DNA of 64,000 nt from Staphylococcus pseudintermedius. Lineage in GTDB: Bacteria; Bacillota; Bacilli; Staphylococcales; Staphylococcaceae. Below are positions 26,691-37,419 of the stretch, piece after piece. Every line of letters begins with the position of its first letter. Position 1 is the stretch's first letter. Below the pieces are notes generated by a model, which saw only the letters and a program-made list of their open reading frames with translations, was not told the origin of the DNA and made no database searches. The position numbers were made by a program, and so were the translations under genes. The stretch is taken from contig NZ_MLGE02000001.1 of assembly GCF_001792775.2 (NCBI RefSeq), positions 186,001 to 250,000 of the forward strand. The letters run 5' to 3'.

Positions 26691-26925
26691 TGATATTGCA
26701 TGGAACAACCGAAAAGAAAAAATAATTTTAAACTTAAAATACGTATATTATATAACAAATTCTGTTTAATGTACGGTTTTTACTTTGTATTAACTTATCG
26801 ATTTTGATGTAAGTTAGGATTTTGGACACAAGCGAAAGAGCCTAATAACACTTGTATAACACGTGGTTGTAAGGGTCCGACTATTTTAGAGGGGCTTGAA
26901 TGGTGTGACGCACAATCTAATTTTC

Positions 26926-26937
26926 AATGTTCGTTTT
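26926..26937 (-). promoter_or_regulatory. Candidate PurBox upstream of purA
   Basis: Read on the minus strand, AAAACGAACATT resembles the PurR-binding PurBox (core CGAACAWT). It lies about 70 bases before the purA start. A second box at the usual spacing was not found, so this may be half a site. The remaining 26690-27008 stretch contains no gene. Confidence 0.45.
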
Positions 26938-26984
26938 TTGATTTGCATTCATGATGTGATACTGGTAGAATACAGTTTGGTTAA

Positions 26985-28292
<1,308 letters not shown>

Positions 28293-28346
28293 TACAATAA
28301 CTGAGGGGAGTCTTCCGGCAACGCTTCGGTAAGACTGACCTAAAAT

Positions 28347-28382
28347 AAAAAAGACTGCCAAAATGATTTGGTGGTCTTTTTT
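28347..28382. terminator. Terminator after purA
   Basis: AAAAAAGACTGCCAAA pairs with TTTGGTGGTCTTTTTT around a short loop. It is symmetrical, so it can serve both purA and the convergent yitT. Confidence 0.9.
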
Positions 28383-28510
28383 AATGGCCTATAATGTTTT
28401 AGCTTTAATGTTGTTTTATATTCAGTATGTGTGTTGGATAACACAAAATACTTGCATGGCTTTAAACAACAACATCGTGCATCCTAAAAAGAGGAACCAA
28501 TATGACATCA

Positions 28511-29404
28511 CTAATGAATATCTCTTTTACGATGGTTTCCACCGCGTACTTCTGAAACGTTACCGATTGAGAGGAAGGCTTTTTCGTCGATTTCCATAAC
28601 GATATCTTTCAATTTTGCTTCTTCAAGACGTGTAATCACGCAGAAAATGACACGTTTATCTTCTCCAGTATACGCGCCTTCACCTTTCAAATACGTCACA
28701 CCACGACCGAGACGAGAATTGATTGCTTCACCAATATCTTTATAGGCATCACTAATAACCCATACCGCTTTGGATTCATCAAAACCTAAAAGGACGGTAT
28801 CAATCATTTTTGAGGCGATGAAATAAGCAACAACACTAAATAATGCACTCTCCCATGTGAACACAAAGCCAGCAATGCCAAATATGAAGAAATTAACAAA
28901 CATCACAATTTCGCCCACAGAAAAAGGCAATTTTGAGTGAACGAGAATCGATAAAATCTCTGTACCGTCTAATGAGCCACCATAACGTAGCACAATGCCG
29001 ACACCAATACCTAGGACTGCACCGCCAAAAATCGTAACTAAAAATTTATCGTTAATGACTGGATCGATAGGGTGTAACACAATAGTCGTAATGGATAAGA
29101 TAGAGATGGCATACAAAGTAGAGATAGCAAAAGTTTTACCAATTTGTTTATAGCCTAAAAAGAAGAAAGGCAAATTAAGTATAAAGATGAATATCCCTAA
29201 TTTGAATCCTAATAAATGGGACAGAATAATTGAAATACCTACAATGCCTCCGTCGAGCAATTGATTCGGTACTAAGAAAAGCTCCAGTGCTATTCCCATC
29301 AACACTGCGCCTAACGTAATAAAGAAAAATCTCTTGAAAAATTGACGTGGCTTTTTAGGTTTCTCTTTGATGTAAGCAACGTTCGATTCTGCTTGAATTT
29401 CCAT
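28511..29404 (-). CDS. YitT-family membrane protein (DUF161/DUF2179)
   Basis: 297 residues. A short basic N-terminus (EKPKKPRQFFKRF) is followed by five or six hydrophobic segments (ALELFLVPNQLLDGGIVGIS is the YitT signature). The C-terminal soluble DUF2179 domain has GVTYLKGEGAYTGEDKRVIFCV. Its biochemical function is unknown. The open frame runs back through the two tRNA genes, which is meaningless. The ATG at 29404 with a GGGGG ribosome-binding site is the real start. Confidence 0.85.
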   Translation of the reverse strand: MEIQAESNVAYIKEKPKKPRQFFKRFFFITLGAVLMGIALELFLVPNQLLDGGIVGISIILSHLLGFKLGIFIFILNLPFFFLGYKQIGKTFAISTLYAISILSITTIVLHPIDPVINDKFLVTIFGGAVLGIGVGIVLRYGGSLDGTEILSILVHSKLPFSVGEIVMFVNFFIFGIAGFVFTWESALFSVVAYFIASKMIDTVLLGFDESKAVWVISDAYKDIGEAINSRLGRGVTYLKGEGAYTGEDKRVIFCVITRLEEAKLKDIVMEIDEKAFLSIGNVSEVRGGNHRKRDIH

Positions 29405-29510
29405 AAATGACCCCCTGAACAACTTTATATGAAAAATTATACAAAAAAATCCGAAAAAAATCTTGTCAACCCGATTGGGTGATGCTATAATCATTCTTGT
29501 GTTTAAGAAA

Positions 29511-29585
29511 GGCTCCTTGGTCAAGCGGTTAAGACACCGCCCTTTCACGGCGGTAACACGGGTTCGAGTCCCGTAGGAGTCACCA
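29511..29585 (+). tRNA. tRNA-Glu (anticodon UUC)
   Basis: Cloverleaf with acceptor stem GGCTCCT/AGGAGTC, anticodon loop CTTTCAC giving TTC, and T-arm GGGTTCGAGTCCC. CCA is encoded at 29583-29585. Confidence 0.95.
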
Positions 29586-29591
29586 TGATAT

Positions 29592-29665
29592 GGTCCCGTA
29601 GTGGAGCGGTTTAACACGCCTGCCTGTCACGCAGGAGATCGCGGGTTCGATTCCCGTCGGGACCG
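29592..29665 (+). tRNA. tRNA-Asp (anticodon GUC)
   Basis: Acceptor stem GGTCCCG/CGGGACC, anticodon loop CTGTCAC giving GTC, T-arm CGGGTTCGATTCCCG, and discriminator G as expected for Asp. CCA is not encoded (CTA follows). It is cotranscribed with tRNA-Glu, six bases apart. Confidence 0.95.
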
Positions 29666-29670
29666 CTAAC

Positions 29671-29702
29671 GTGCTCATCCAATAGGGTGAGCACTTTTTT
29701 CT
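29671..29702 (+). terminator. Terminator of the tRNA pair
   Basis: GTGCTCATCC pairs with GGGTGAGCAC, followed by TTTTTT. Confidence 0.9.
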
Positions 29703-29844
29703 TTCTAAGACAGTTAGGCTTGCCTAACTGATGATTGTAATACGTTGTTATGACAACTATGAAGTGTTAATTATAATTTAGGCAAAATACCTCTTTTTAC
29801 AGTCAACAGGCATATACTGAAAGTGTGTAGAGGAGGTGTTTTTA

Positions 29845-29913
29845 ATGGTGAAGGCTATTATTGAATTCATTAAATTATTACTCTCAATTTTCGTATCTGG
29901 TGGTAAGCACTAG
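29845..29913 (+). CDS. 22-residue amphipathic peptide, PSM-like candidate
   Basis: A short frame with a near-ideal ribosome-binding site (GAGGAGGTG, spacing about 8) encodes MVKAIIEFIKLLLSIFVSGG plus KH. Charged or polar residues K3, E7, K10, S14 and S18 recur every three or four positions between strongly hydrophobic ones, which would give an amphipathic helix. The net charge is positive and there is no cysteine. Length and pattern resemble alpha-type phenol-soluble modulins. It is bracketed by the tRNA terminator and its own strong terminator, so it should form a transcript of roughly 130-150 bases. A type I toxin peptide is the main alternative. Identity is inferred from pattern only. Confidence 0.55.
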   Translation: MVKAIIEFIKLLLSIFVSGGKH

Positions 29914-29920
29914 TGTGAAC

Positions 29921-29966
29921 TGACTCTTTACGTGTTGCGTAGGTGACATGTAAAGAGTCTTTTTTA
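29921..29966 (+). terminator. Terminator after the small peptide gene
   Basis: GACTCTTTAC and GTAAAGAGTC form a perfect 10-pair stem followed by TTTTTT, eight bases after the peptide stop codon. Confidence 0.9.
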
Positions 29967-30103
29967 TGCTTTTTAGAGAATGAATGACAATGTCATCCCC
30001 CATTTTTCTGTTCCTCAATAGCGCGCCTATACCTTTTTTAAAAGTGAGTGTAGCCGTTTGTTTATGATTATGGTACAACTAAATTAAGGAGTGAATAACG
30101 CAA

Positions 30104-30442
30104 ATGATACTGTTTTCAAGTTGTTTGTTCTTATTCTTATTAGCGATTGCGTTCCAACATAACCCACCTCAAGAAATCAATTACTTTATTGGGTTTCGGA
30201 CTAGGAAGTCGATGAAAAATCAAAAGAATTGGGAAATTGCTCAAGTCGCCTTTGCCCATCAACTGAAGGTAATTTCTGGTTATACGGCTTTATGTTCAAT
30301 CCTATTATGTATCGTGGATATCGTGCTCATTGTTTTAGACAACGATGTGCTATTTGTAGCTTCGATGGTGACACAAGCGATAGTGCTCATAGGTATATTG
30401 TTGACCGTTTATCTCAAAGTCAATAAAAAGCTAGATACATAA
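30104..30442 (+). CDS. SdpI-family membrane protein
   Basis: 112 residues with three hydrophobic segments (about 1-18, 54-75, 82-104). After the first helix comes NYFIGFRTRKSMKNQKNWEIAQ, the GxRTxxSxxxxxxWxxAQ signature of the SdpI/YhfL family. The Bacillus member SdpI is the immunity protein for the SdpC cannibalism toxin and a signalling receptor. No SdpC-like toxin or SdpR-like regulator is adjacent here. The hydrophobic peptide encoded 190 bases upstream is a tempting but unproven partner. The ribosome-binding site is AAGGAG. Confidence 0.75.
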   Translation: MILFSSCLFLFLLAIAFQHNPPQEINYFIGFRTRKSMKNQKNWEIAQVAFAHQLKVISGYTALCSILLCIVDIVLIVLDNDVLFVASMVTQAIVLIGILLTVYLKVNKKLDT

Positions 30443-30592
30443 ACTGAATGGTTGGATTTTGCCCATTATGATACAAATGAAAATGGGTTAAATAGATAGA
30501 ATTCACTTTATATTAGTGATACATTATAAGGTATAGGATTATGCCAGTTAGCAACCGATATTATGTACTTATTAAGAAATGGGGTCATTTTT

Positions 30593-31294
30593 ATGGCAAG
30601 AAAAGTAGTCGTAGTCGATGATGAAAAACCAATTGCGGATATATTAGAATTTAATTTGAAAAAAGAAGGTTATGAAGTATTTGTCGCATATGATGGCAAT
30701 GATGCGGTCGACTTAATCTATGAAAAAGAACCTGATATCGTGTTACTCGATATTATGTTGCCTGGTCAAGACGGTATGGAAGTGTGCCGTGAAGTGCGTA
30801 AAAAATTCGAAATGCCAATTATTATGTTGACGGCTAAAGACTCAGAGATCGATAAAGTCCTCGGTCTTGAGCTTGGTGCGGATGACTATGTGACAAAACC
30901 ATTTAGTACGCGTGAATTAATTGCACGTGTGAAAGCTAACTTACGCCGCCATTATACACAACCGAGTCAAGAAAATCACATGCAGACGAATGAAATTACA
31001 ATTAAAGATATTGTGATTTATCCAGATGCTTATTCTATTAAAAAACGCGGTGAAGATATTGATTTGACGCACCGTGAATTTGAGTTGTTCCATTATTTAT
31101 CGAAACATATGGGACAAGTGATGACGCGTGAACATTTACTCCAAACGGTATGGGGTTATGATTATTTCGGTGATGTCCGTACTGTAGACGTTACGATTCG
31201 CCGTTTACGTGAAAAAATTGAAGATGATCCTTCTCATCCAGACTATATTGTGACGCGTCGTGGTGTTGGATATTTCTTACAACAACATGATTAG
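30593..31294 (+). CDS. walR: Essential response regulator WalR (YycF)
   Basis: OmpR/PhoB-type regulator controlling wall turnover genes. 233 residues. The receiver domain has the phospho-acceptor Asp53 in [12 protein letters not shown], the conserved acidic pair DD at residues 9-10, and K in YVTKPF. The C-terminal winged helix has [12 protein letters not shown] and [15 protein letters not shown]. The ATG at 30593 (MARKVVVV) is used; the frame upstream is not part of the protein. It heads the walRKHIJ operon. Confidence 0.97.
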   Translation: MARKVVVVDDEKPIADILEFNLKKEGYEVFVAYDGNDAVDLIYEKEPDIVLLDIMLPGQDGMEVCREVRKKFEMPIIMLTAKDSEIDKVLGLELGADDYVTKPFSTRELIARVKANLRRHYTQPSQENHMQTNEITIKDIVIYPDAYSIKKRGEDIDLTHREFELFHYLSKHMGQVMTREHLLQTVWGYDYFGDVRTVDVTIRRLREKIEDDPSHPDYIVTRRGVGYFLQQHD

Positions 31295-31306
31295 AGGATG
31301 GCAAAT

Positions 31307-33139
31307 ATGAAGTGGTTAAAACAATTTCAATCCCTTCACACGAAACTTGTTATTGTCTATGTCCTGTTGATTATTATTGGTATGCAAATTATTGGTCTGT
31401 ACTTTACGAATAGCCTTGAAAAAGAAATGACTGAGACGTTTAAGACAAACATTTCTCAAAATGCGAAACAAATCGAGCTCGGTATTGAAAAAATATATGC
31501 AGATGGTAATGATTCTGGTAATACACAAAAAGATATTCAAAATTTACTCAATGAATATGCCAATCGTAATGAAATGATAGAAATTCGCTTTATTGATAAA
31601 GATCAAATCATTATTGCGACATCAAAACAATCGAACCGTACGATTATTAACCAAAAAGCGAATGATAGTTCTATTCAAAAGGCATTGTCGCTAGGGCAAG
31701 AAAATTCGGATACAGTGCTGAAAGATTATGGTGAAGGTAAGCAGCGTGTATGGATTAAAAATATGCCGGTAGTGACTGGTGATGGTATGATTGGTGATAT
31801 TTATATCGAGTCGAATATTAACCAAGTGTACGATCAGTTAAGCAACATTAACCAAATTTTCATCGTAGGTACAGGGATTTCGCTCATTATTACAGTGATT
31901 CTCGGTTTCTTTATTGCGCGTACGATTACGAAGCCGATTACTGATATGCGAAATCAGACAGTCGAGATGTCTAAAGGGAACTATACGCAACGTGTGAAAA
32001 TTTATGGTAATGACGAAATTGGTGAATTGGCACTCGCGTTTAACAACTTGTCGAAACGTGTTCAAGAAGCACAGGCGAATACGGAAAGTGAGAAGCGGCG
32101 TCTAGATTCGGTCATTACCCATATGAGTGACGGGGTAATTGCGACAGATAGACGTGGCCGTGTGCGTATTATTAATGATATGGCGCTGAAAATGCTAGGG
32201 AAGTCTAAAGAGGAAGTCTCCGGGCACTTTATTTTTGATGTATTAGATTTACGAGATGAGTTTTCACTTGAAGAATTAAATGAAAATAATGATAGTGTCC
32301 TCATTGATATTAATGAAGAAGAAGGTATTATTGCACGTGTCAACTTTAGTACGATAGTGCAAGATACTGGCTTTGTGACAGGTTACATTGCAGTGCTACA
32401 TGATGTCACTGAGCAACAACAAATTGAACGAGAACGTCGCGAGTTTGTGGCCAATGTCTCACATGAATTACGGACACCATTAACGTCTATGAATAGTTAT
32501 ATTGAGGCTTTGGAAGAGGGCGCTTGGCGTGATGAGTCGATTGCTCCTCAATTTTTATCCGTGACGCGTGAAGAGACAGAGCGGATGATTCGTCTCGTCA
32601 ATGACTTGTTACACTTGTCTAAAATGGATAATGAAACGGAAACGATTACGAAAGAGATTGTTGACTTTAATATGTTCATCAACAAAATTATTAATCGACA
32701 TGAAATGGCTGCGAAAGATACGACATTCGTGCGTGATATTCCGAGAGAGACGATATTTACAGAAGTGGATCCGGATAAGATGACGCAAGTGTTCGACAAC
32801 GTCATTACGAATGCGATGAAATATTCGCGTGGTGAGAAACGTGTCGAGTTCCACGTGAAACATAATCCTGTCCACAGTCGTTTAACGATTCGAATTAAAG
32901 ATAACGGGATTGGGATTCCGATTAATAAAGTAGACAAAATTTTTGACCGTTTTTTCCGTGTGGATAAGGCACGTACGAGAAAGATGGGAGGGACAGGACT
33001 GGGTCTTGCCATCTCTAAAGAAATTGTAGAAGCGCATAACGGCCGTATTTGGGCGAATAGTGTCGAAGGACAAGGCACATCCATTTTCATCACATTACCT
33101 TGTGAGAAAATTGAGGAAGGTGATTGGGATGCGAACTAG
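31307..33139 (+). CDS. walK: Sensor histidine kinase WalK (YycG)
   Basis: Essential membrane kinase partner of WalR. About 610 residues. Two membrane helices (about residues 10-32 and 180-202) flank an extracellular PAS-like domain. A HAMP domain ([18 protein letters not shown]), a cytoplasmic PAS domain, HisKA with the phospho-acceptor His in [13 protein letters not shown], and HATPase_c with DNGIGIP and [14 protein letters not shown] follow. The upstream ATG at 31298 abuts the GAGG site, so the start at MKWLKQF (31307) fits better. Confidence 0.96.
   Translation: MKWLKQFQSLHTKLVIVYVLLIIIGMQIIGLYFTNSLEKEMTETFKTNISQNAKQIELGIEKIYADGNDSGNTQKDIQNLLNEYANRNEMIEIRFIDKDQIIIATSKQSNRTIINQKANDSSIQKALSLGQENSDTVLKDYGEGKQRVWIKNMPVVTGDGMIGDIYIESNINQVYDQLSNINQIFIVGTGISLIITVILGFFIARTITKPITDMRNQTVEMSKGNYTQRVKIYGNDEIGELALAFNNLSKRVQEAQANTESEKRRLDSVITHMSDGVIATDRRGRVRIINDMALKMLGKSKEEVSGHFIFDVLDLRDEFSLEELNENNDSVLIDINEEEGIIARVNFSTIVQDTGFVTGYIAVLHDVTEQQQIERERREFVANVSHELRTPLTSMNSYIEALEEGAWRDESIAPQFLSVTREETERMIRLVNDLLHLSKMDNETETITKEIVDFNMFINKIINRHEMAAKDTTFVRDIPRETIFTEVDPDKMTQVFDNVITNAMKYSRGEKRVEFHVKHNPVHSRLTIRIKDNGIGIPINKVDKIFDRFFRVDKARTRKMGGTGLGLAISKEIVEAHNGRIWANSVEGQGTSIFITLPCEKIEEGDWDAN
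32847..32862. promoter_or_regulatory. Candidate parS site inside walK
   Basis: AGTTCCACGTGAAACA matches 15 of 16 positions of the ParB/Spo0J consensus TGTTNCACGTGAAACA. It lies within the codons for EFHVKH of WalK, about 28 kb from oriC. ParB sites near origins often lie inside genes. Confidence 0.6.
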
Positions 33140-34466
33140 AGAATTGATTAAGTCAATTGTGTTAGCGCTCCTCGTCCTATCGAGTATTGTATTGACAGTC
33201 ATGATTTGGAACTTTTCGCCGGATTTAACGGATGCAGATAATGTGCATACGAAAGATGCGACAGAGGCAATCGGGACGCGTTACGATAAAGCGTTTAGCC
33301 AGGTGGTGACGCCTCTGCAGCTCGTGCATATCGAAAATGATGATGTGAAAGGTATGCCAGCGAATAAAGATGTGAATGCATTAATGACTGTATTTCAAAA
33401 ACACCGCATTATTGAAGTAGAAGATATTCAAAATGACGATGTCGTGTTATTGCGTAATTTGAGCAATCATTTCGTCGTGTTAGACTACCCGTCAGACATC
33501 CCGCTGTCGATGTATTTGAATGAAGTCATTGAAATCCCTGCGAAAGTGCCGACAAATTTTAAATTTAACCGACTGATTTTAGATGTCGATGATGCTCAAC
33601 ATGTGATCATTTATGCCATGCAGCCGAATCATCAACGGGCGATTAAGTTAGAAACGAATTTGAATACGAAATATGTACAAAAGCGCATTCAGAAGATGAA
33701 AGCGGACTTGGAACCGTACTCCAATGTTGTGACGAACCGCAGTACGATTAATAAGGCGACGTATATGTATGCCGTGAAAGCACCGAAAAACTTAAAAGCA
33801 TATCGGACTATTTTTAATCGTATTAACGTAGAAGATTTGAACGCAATTCTGTTTGATAATACGCCAATTGTGCGTACAACGAATAGTGGGAACACGACCT
33901 ATAACAACAATACAGGCGTCGTGAACTACAATGCGAATCGTGAAACGTATGACTATACCAATTTGTCAGAAGATGAGCATAGTACGCGGAATATGAATGT
34001 CAACTTGCCACGTGCGTTTGATTTTATTAATAAACATGGTGGCTTTACAGATGATTTTCGCTTATTTAGTGCGAACAATGACCGTGGCCATATTATTTAT
34101 CAAATGTTTCTAAATGGACGTCCCATCTTTTATCCGAATCAATTGAACGAAATTCGTGTTTTGTGGGGCGAACGGGGGTTATATGAATACAGTCGCGGTT
34201 TATTAAAAACGAACGTGACGATTGATAACGGTGAAAAACCTGAGTCGTTACCAGATTTGGAAGACGTGCGTTCTGTATTGGCTAGTAAAGGTGATATTGA
34301 TTTTACCAAAGTCCAACAAATGGTTATCGGTTATCGCATGAATCCAATTAAAGGACCGGAAAATAGTATCGAAATACAAGAAGGCAGCCAGTTTATACCG
34401 ACGTGGTATATTCAATATGATCACGAGTGGTACGAATATAAAGACGGGGGGTTGATTGAGACATGA
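33129..34466 (+). CDS. walH: WalRK regulator WalH (YycH)
   Basis: Membrane-anchored extracytoplasmic protein that modulates WalK together with WalI. About 445 residues. A single N-terminal membrane helix (about residues 9-28, [20 protein letters not shown]) precedes a large extracellular part. The ATG at 33129 overlaps the walK end and follows GAGGAAGGTGATTGG. The longer upstream frame is not used. It shares operon order and N-terminal pattern with S. aureus YycH. Confidence 0.9.
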   Translation: MRTRELIKSIVLALLVLSSIVLTVMIWNFSPDLTDADNVHTKDATEAIGTRYDKAFSQVVTPLQLVHIENDDVKGMPANKDVNALMTVFQKHRIIEVEDIQNDDVVLLRNLSNHFVVLDYPSDIPLSMYLNEVIEIPAKVPTNFKFNRLILDVDDAQHVIIYAMQPNHQRAIKLETNLNTKYVQKRIQKMKADLEPYSNVVTNRSTINKATYMYAVKAPKNLKAYRTIFNRINVEDLNAILFDNTPIVRTTNSGNTTYNNNTGVVNYNANRETYDYTNLSEDEHSTRNMNVNLPRAFDFINKHGGFTDDFRLFSANNDRGHIIYQMFLNGRPIFYPNQLNEIRVLWGERGLYEYSRGLLKTNVTIDNGEKPESLPDLEDVRSVLASKGDIDFTKVQQMVIGYRMNPIKGPENSIEIQEGSQFIPTWYIQYDHEWYEYKDGGLIET

Positions 34467-35242
34467 ACTGGAAACGTGCAAAATCATTGTTCATCGTCGT
34501 GTTTCTCCTCGTTAATATTTGTTTAATCTTTGTGTATAATGATAAAATTAGTAAATCAAAAATTAGTGATGCAGAACAGCAAAATTCAGTTAACTTTGAA
34601 CAAGAAAATATCAAATTGCCGAAAAACATGCCTGATGTGAGCCATGTCAAAATGCAGCTCATTACGGCACGTTCGAAAGACTTTAAAGATGAAGCGGAAA
34701 AAAGTGGTAAAGCAGAAGCACGAAATAATGGGCACACATTGGACAAAGAAATGAGTGAAAGTGTCAATGTGAAATTGGACCCTATTTCACATTTGAAACC
34801 GTACATCGATCAAAATATCTATAAAGGCAATGAGTATCAATATCACGATACAATCGATGGCAAAATTAAATACGAACAGACGTATAAAGGCTTCCCGATT
34901 ATGAATAACAATCGTGCAGAACTGACTTTTGATGTGAAAGACGATACAGTTAAATCGTATGAGCAGTCTGCAATGGAAGACATCCTTCCGTCTAAAGGGT
35001 CGAATAATGAACCTAGACAAGTCATTAGTGCCCATAAAGCTATCGAAGCGCTTTATTATAATCAGTACTTAAAACATGATCAAGAAGTCGAAAACATCCG
35101 ACTCGGTTATTATACAGTGGTCAAAGAGACGAATATTCAAGTTTTGCAAGCCAACTGGGAAATTAAAGTGAAAGACGCAAATGGCACACATACGTATTAT
35201 GTAGAGGCAATTTCGTCCAATCCACAAATTATTGAACAATAG
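34463..35242 (+). CDS. walI: WalRK regulator WalI (YycI)
   Basis: 259 residues with one N-terminal membrane helix (about residues 8-26, [17 protein letters not shown]) and an extracytoplasmic YycI domain. Its ATG overlaps the walH stop (ATGA), so the two are coupled. WalH and WalI form a complex that tunes WalK in Gram-positive cocci. Confidence 0.9.
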   Translation: MNWKRAKSLFIVVFLLVNICLIFVYNDKISKSKISDAEQQNSVNFEQENIKLPKNMPDVSHVKMQLITARSKDFKDEAEKSGKAEARNNGHTLDKEMSESVNVKLDPISHLKPYIDQNIYKGNEYQYHDTIDGKIKYEQTYKGFPIMNNNRAELTFDVKDDTVKSYEQSAMEDILPSKGSNNEPRQVISAHKAIEALYYNQYLKHDQEVENIRLGYYTVVKETNIQVLQANWEIKVKDANGTHTYYVEAISSNPQIIEQ

Positions 35243-35255
35243 AAAGGGTGGTCTC

Positions 35256-36047
35256 TTGATACGAATGAGTGTACTCGCAAGCGGTAGTACCGGCAATGCG
35301 ACATATGTAGAAAGTGATAAAGGCAGTTTGTTGGTCGATGTAGGACTCACAGGTAAAAAAATGGAGGCACTGTTCGAACAAATCGACCGAAAAATTTCAG
35401 ATCTTAGTGGTATTCTTGTGACACATGAACATAGTGACCATATTAAAGGCTTAGGTGTCCTTGCGAGAAAGTATGGCTTGCCTGTATATGCGAACGAAAA
35501 AACATGGACGTGTATTGATAAAAAAGACTCTAAAATTCCGCTAGATCAAAAGTTTGTATTCAATCCACATGAAACGAAATCTATCGCAGGATTTGATATT
35601 GAATCATTTAACGTGTCTCATGACGCCATTGACCCGCAGTTCTACATTTTTCATAATAACTACAAAAAGTTTACGATGATTACAGATACTGGTTACGTGT
35701 CAGAGCGTATGAAAGGGATGATTCGTGGCAGTGATGCGTTCATGTTTGAGAGCAATCACGACGTCGATATGTTGCGTATGTGCCGCTATCCATGGAAGAC
35801 GAAGCAACGTATCCTGAGTGATATGGGTCATGTTTCGAACGAAGACGCAGCACACGCGATGAAAGATGTGATTACAGGTCAAACGAAGCGCATTTATTTG
35901 TCTCATTTATCACAAGACAATAATATGAAAGACTTGGCCCGTATGAGTGTCAGTCAAATCTTGCAGGCGCATGATATCGATACAGTGAATGAAGTGAAGC
36001 TGTGTGATACAGATAAAGCCATCCCAACACCGATTTATACATTGTAG
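35256..36047 (+). CDS. walJ: Metallo-beta-lactamase-fold hydrolase WalJ (YycJ)
   Basis: About 263 residues of the MBL fold. Metal ligands are visible in [11 protein letters not shown] (HxHxDH), in DTGY, and in later His residues ([10 protein letters not shown]). The Bacillus homologue is a nuclease implicated in mismatch repair. The frame opens at 35232 inside walI, but AAAGGGTGG lies at 35243-35251. The start is therefore more likely the TTG at 35256 ([11 protein letters not shown]) or the ATG at 35265. It is the last gene of the wal operon. Confidence 0.9.
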   Translation: MIRMSVLASGSTGNATYVESDKGSLLVDVGLTGKKMEALFEQIDRKISDLSGILVTHEHSDHIKGLGVLARKYGLPVYANEKTWTCIDKKDSKIPLDQKFVFNPHETKSIAGFDIESFNVSHDAIDPQFYIFHNNYKKFTMITDTGYVSERMKGMIRGSDAFMFESNHDVDMLRMCRYPWKTKQRILSDMGHVSNEDAAHAMKDVITGQTKRIYLSHLSQDNNMKDLARMSVSQILQAHDIDTVNEVKLCDTDKAIPTPIYTL

Positions 36048-36104
36048 GTTGGAAGTATCAGAATTTACTTTTTTTGATAGCTATCTTGGGTTCGCGTTTC
36101 CTAG

Positions 36105-36372
36105 GGGACTTGACTCAACTCAATTTGGCTTGATTGAAAGGGAAACCTGAAAAAAGCCAAATTGGATTTTCGGGAGCTGTACAGAAATCTTATGTGCAAC
36201 AAAGATTTCGTAGTACTATCCTCGCAAGGCTGACTGGGCTTCTCAAAAGTAAAACATTGAGAAGTCAGACAGCTACTGCGTGAAACAGTAACCACTGTTA
36301 AGCTAAAAAGAAGTTTGTTAACAGTTTTCACATATCCCTGAGGAGTCTCGCCCAGATTGGCATTCAAAAAAG
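36105..36372. ncRNA. Multi-hairpin non-coding element downstream of walJ
   Basis: Four strong inverted repeats follow one another. CAATTTGGCTT/AAGCCAAATTG is at 36121-36131/36154-36164. GAAATCTT/AAGATTTC is at 36184-36191/36202-36209. CTTCTCAA/TTGAGAAG is at 36239-36246/36257-36264. ACTGTTAA/TTAACAGT is at 36294-36301/36318-36325. A minor ACTG/CAGT hairpin near 36275 lies between the last two. No credible coding frame fits; the 95-codon frame on the minus strand lacks family resemblance. It could be a structured RNA or a dispersed repeat. Confidence 0.5.
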
Positions 36373-36448
36373 AACAATGAATGTCCAACTAAATCATCAT
36401 TCTTGTAATCTATCAATGACATGATTCAGCAAAATATAAATAAATTTA

Positions 36449-36486
36449 AGAGGTTTGGACAGTTAGATGTCTGACCTCTTTTTTTA
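36449..36486 (+). terminator. Terminator upstream of rlmH
   Basis: AGAGGT with ACCTCT, plus an inner GGACAG/CTGTC-like pairing, followed by eight T residues. It may end the wal operon transcript or the structured element. Confidence 0.75.
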
Positions 36487-36503
36487 CGGATATCAATAAT
36501 AAC

Positions 36504-36732
36504 TGTGTATAAAAATACTCGAATCAATTGAGTTATCCCCATGAATGTGCACAAATTAAGCAAGTTATAAACAATCCACATGTTAATAACCAATTTACTA
36601 ACAAAGTTATCCACATATCAACAGACTTATCCCCGAATATAGTAATCAATTTTTAAATTTCTGTGTGAAAACGAAATGCGAAAACGGTATAATAGAGATA
36701 AAGATGTGGGTAACTGAATAACCTGTGGATAA
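36504..36732. promoter_or_regulatory. DnaA-box cluster and promoter upstream of rlmH
   Basis: Perfect boxes are TTATCCACA at 36607-36615 and TGTGGATAA at 36724-36732. One-mismatch boxes lie at 36504-36512 (TGTGTATAA), 36533-36541 (TTATCCCCA) and 36705-36713 (TGTGGGTAA). Weaker ones lie at 36572-36580 and 36627-36635. A -10 element TATAAT at 36688-36693 sits inside the cluster. DnaA could regulate rlmH or be titrated here. Confidence 0.75.
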
Positions 36733-36761
36733 CTTCGGATTGATAGGCATAGGAGGGCAAA

Positions 36762-37241
36762 ATGAAAATAACAATCTTGGCAGTAGGGAAATTAAAAGAA
36801 AAATATTGGAAACTCGCCATTGCAGAATACACCAAACGGCTCGGCGCATACTCCAAAATAGAAGTGGTCGAAGTTCCAGATGAAAAAGCACCAGAAACAA
36901 TGAGTGCAAAAGAAATCGAACAAGTGAAAGAAAAAGAAGGGCAGCGGATCTTAAGTAAAATCAAACCACAAAGCACCGTCATCACATTAGAAATCGCTGG
37001 CAAAATGTTGAGTTCTGAAGATTTGGCCAAAACACTGGATCAGCGCATGACACAGGGCGCAAGTGACTTCACCTTTGTCATAGGCGGCTCACATGGGCTA
37101 CACGAGGCCGTATTACGACGCAGTGATTTTGCGTTGTCGTTTAGTAAAATGACCTTTCCACACCAAATGATGCGCGTCATCTTGTTGGAGCAGGTGTATC
37201 GTGCGTTTAAAATTATGCGGGGAGAAGCATATCATAAGTAG
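36762..37241 (+). CDS. rlmH: 23S rRNA pseudouridine-1915 N3-methyltransferase RlmH (OrfX)
   Basis: SPOUT-class methyltransferase that modifies pseudouridine 1915 of 23S rRNA. 159 residues. The SAM-binding knot is visible in [18 protein letters not shown] and the C-terminal [20 protein letters not shown]. The ribosome-binding site is AGGAGGG. The last codons (GEAYHK) contain the staphylococcal SCC attachment core, making this the standard insertion point for SCCmec and related islands. The preceding 714 bases hold the multi-hairpin element, a terminator and the DnaA-box cluster. Confidence 0.97.
   Translation: MKITILAVGKLKEKYWKLAIAEYTKRLGAYSKIEVVEVPDEKAPETMSAKEIEQVKEKEGQRILSKIKPQSTVITLEIAGKMLSSEDLAKTLDQRMTQGASDFTFVIGGSHGLHEAVLRRSDFALSFSKMTFPHQMMRVILLEQVYRAFKIMRGEAYHK
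37224..37241 (+). other. SCC attachment site (attB/attR core) at the 3' end of rlmH
   Basis: GAAGCATATCATAAGTAG matches the attachment core recognised by Ccr recombinases. No second plausible boundary copy and no ccr gene were found in the window. Confidence 0.8.
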
Positions 37242-37419
37242 GTGGGGTTTAAGATTGTTTTTAAGAAAACATATGACTCTATGAATATCTTTGTTTTTTG
37301 TGAATCTGATAGTTACTTTTTTAAAGGTTAGAAGATTGGAATAATGAAGGTAATTTAATCATTAAATACCTGCTATATTATTTATTGAGTATAAATAATT
37401 CTATATAGGAGATGAATGC

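Noticed and set aside
29405..29617. N-terminal extension of the yitT frame by 71 codons
   Set aside because: The extension runs antisense through tRNA-Glu and part of tRNA-Asp. The ATG at 29404 has a proper ribosome-binding site.
36275..36291. GTGAAACA within the hairpin element as a parS half-site
   Set aside because: Only half of the palindrome matches, and it is part of a local ACTG/CAGT hairpin.
36101..36388. 95-codon minus-strand frame over the hairpin element
   Set aside because: It is composed of the inverted repeats, with no ribosome-binding site or family resemblance.
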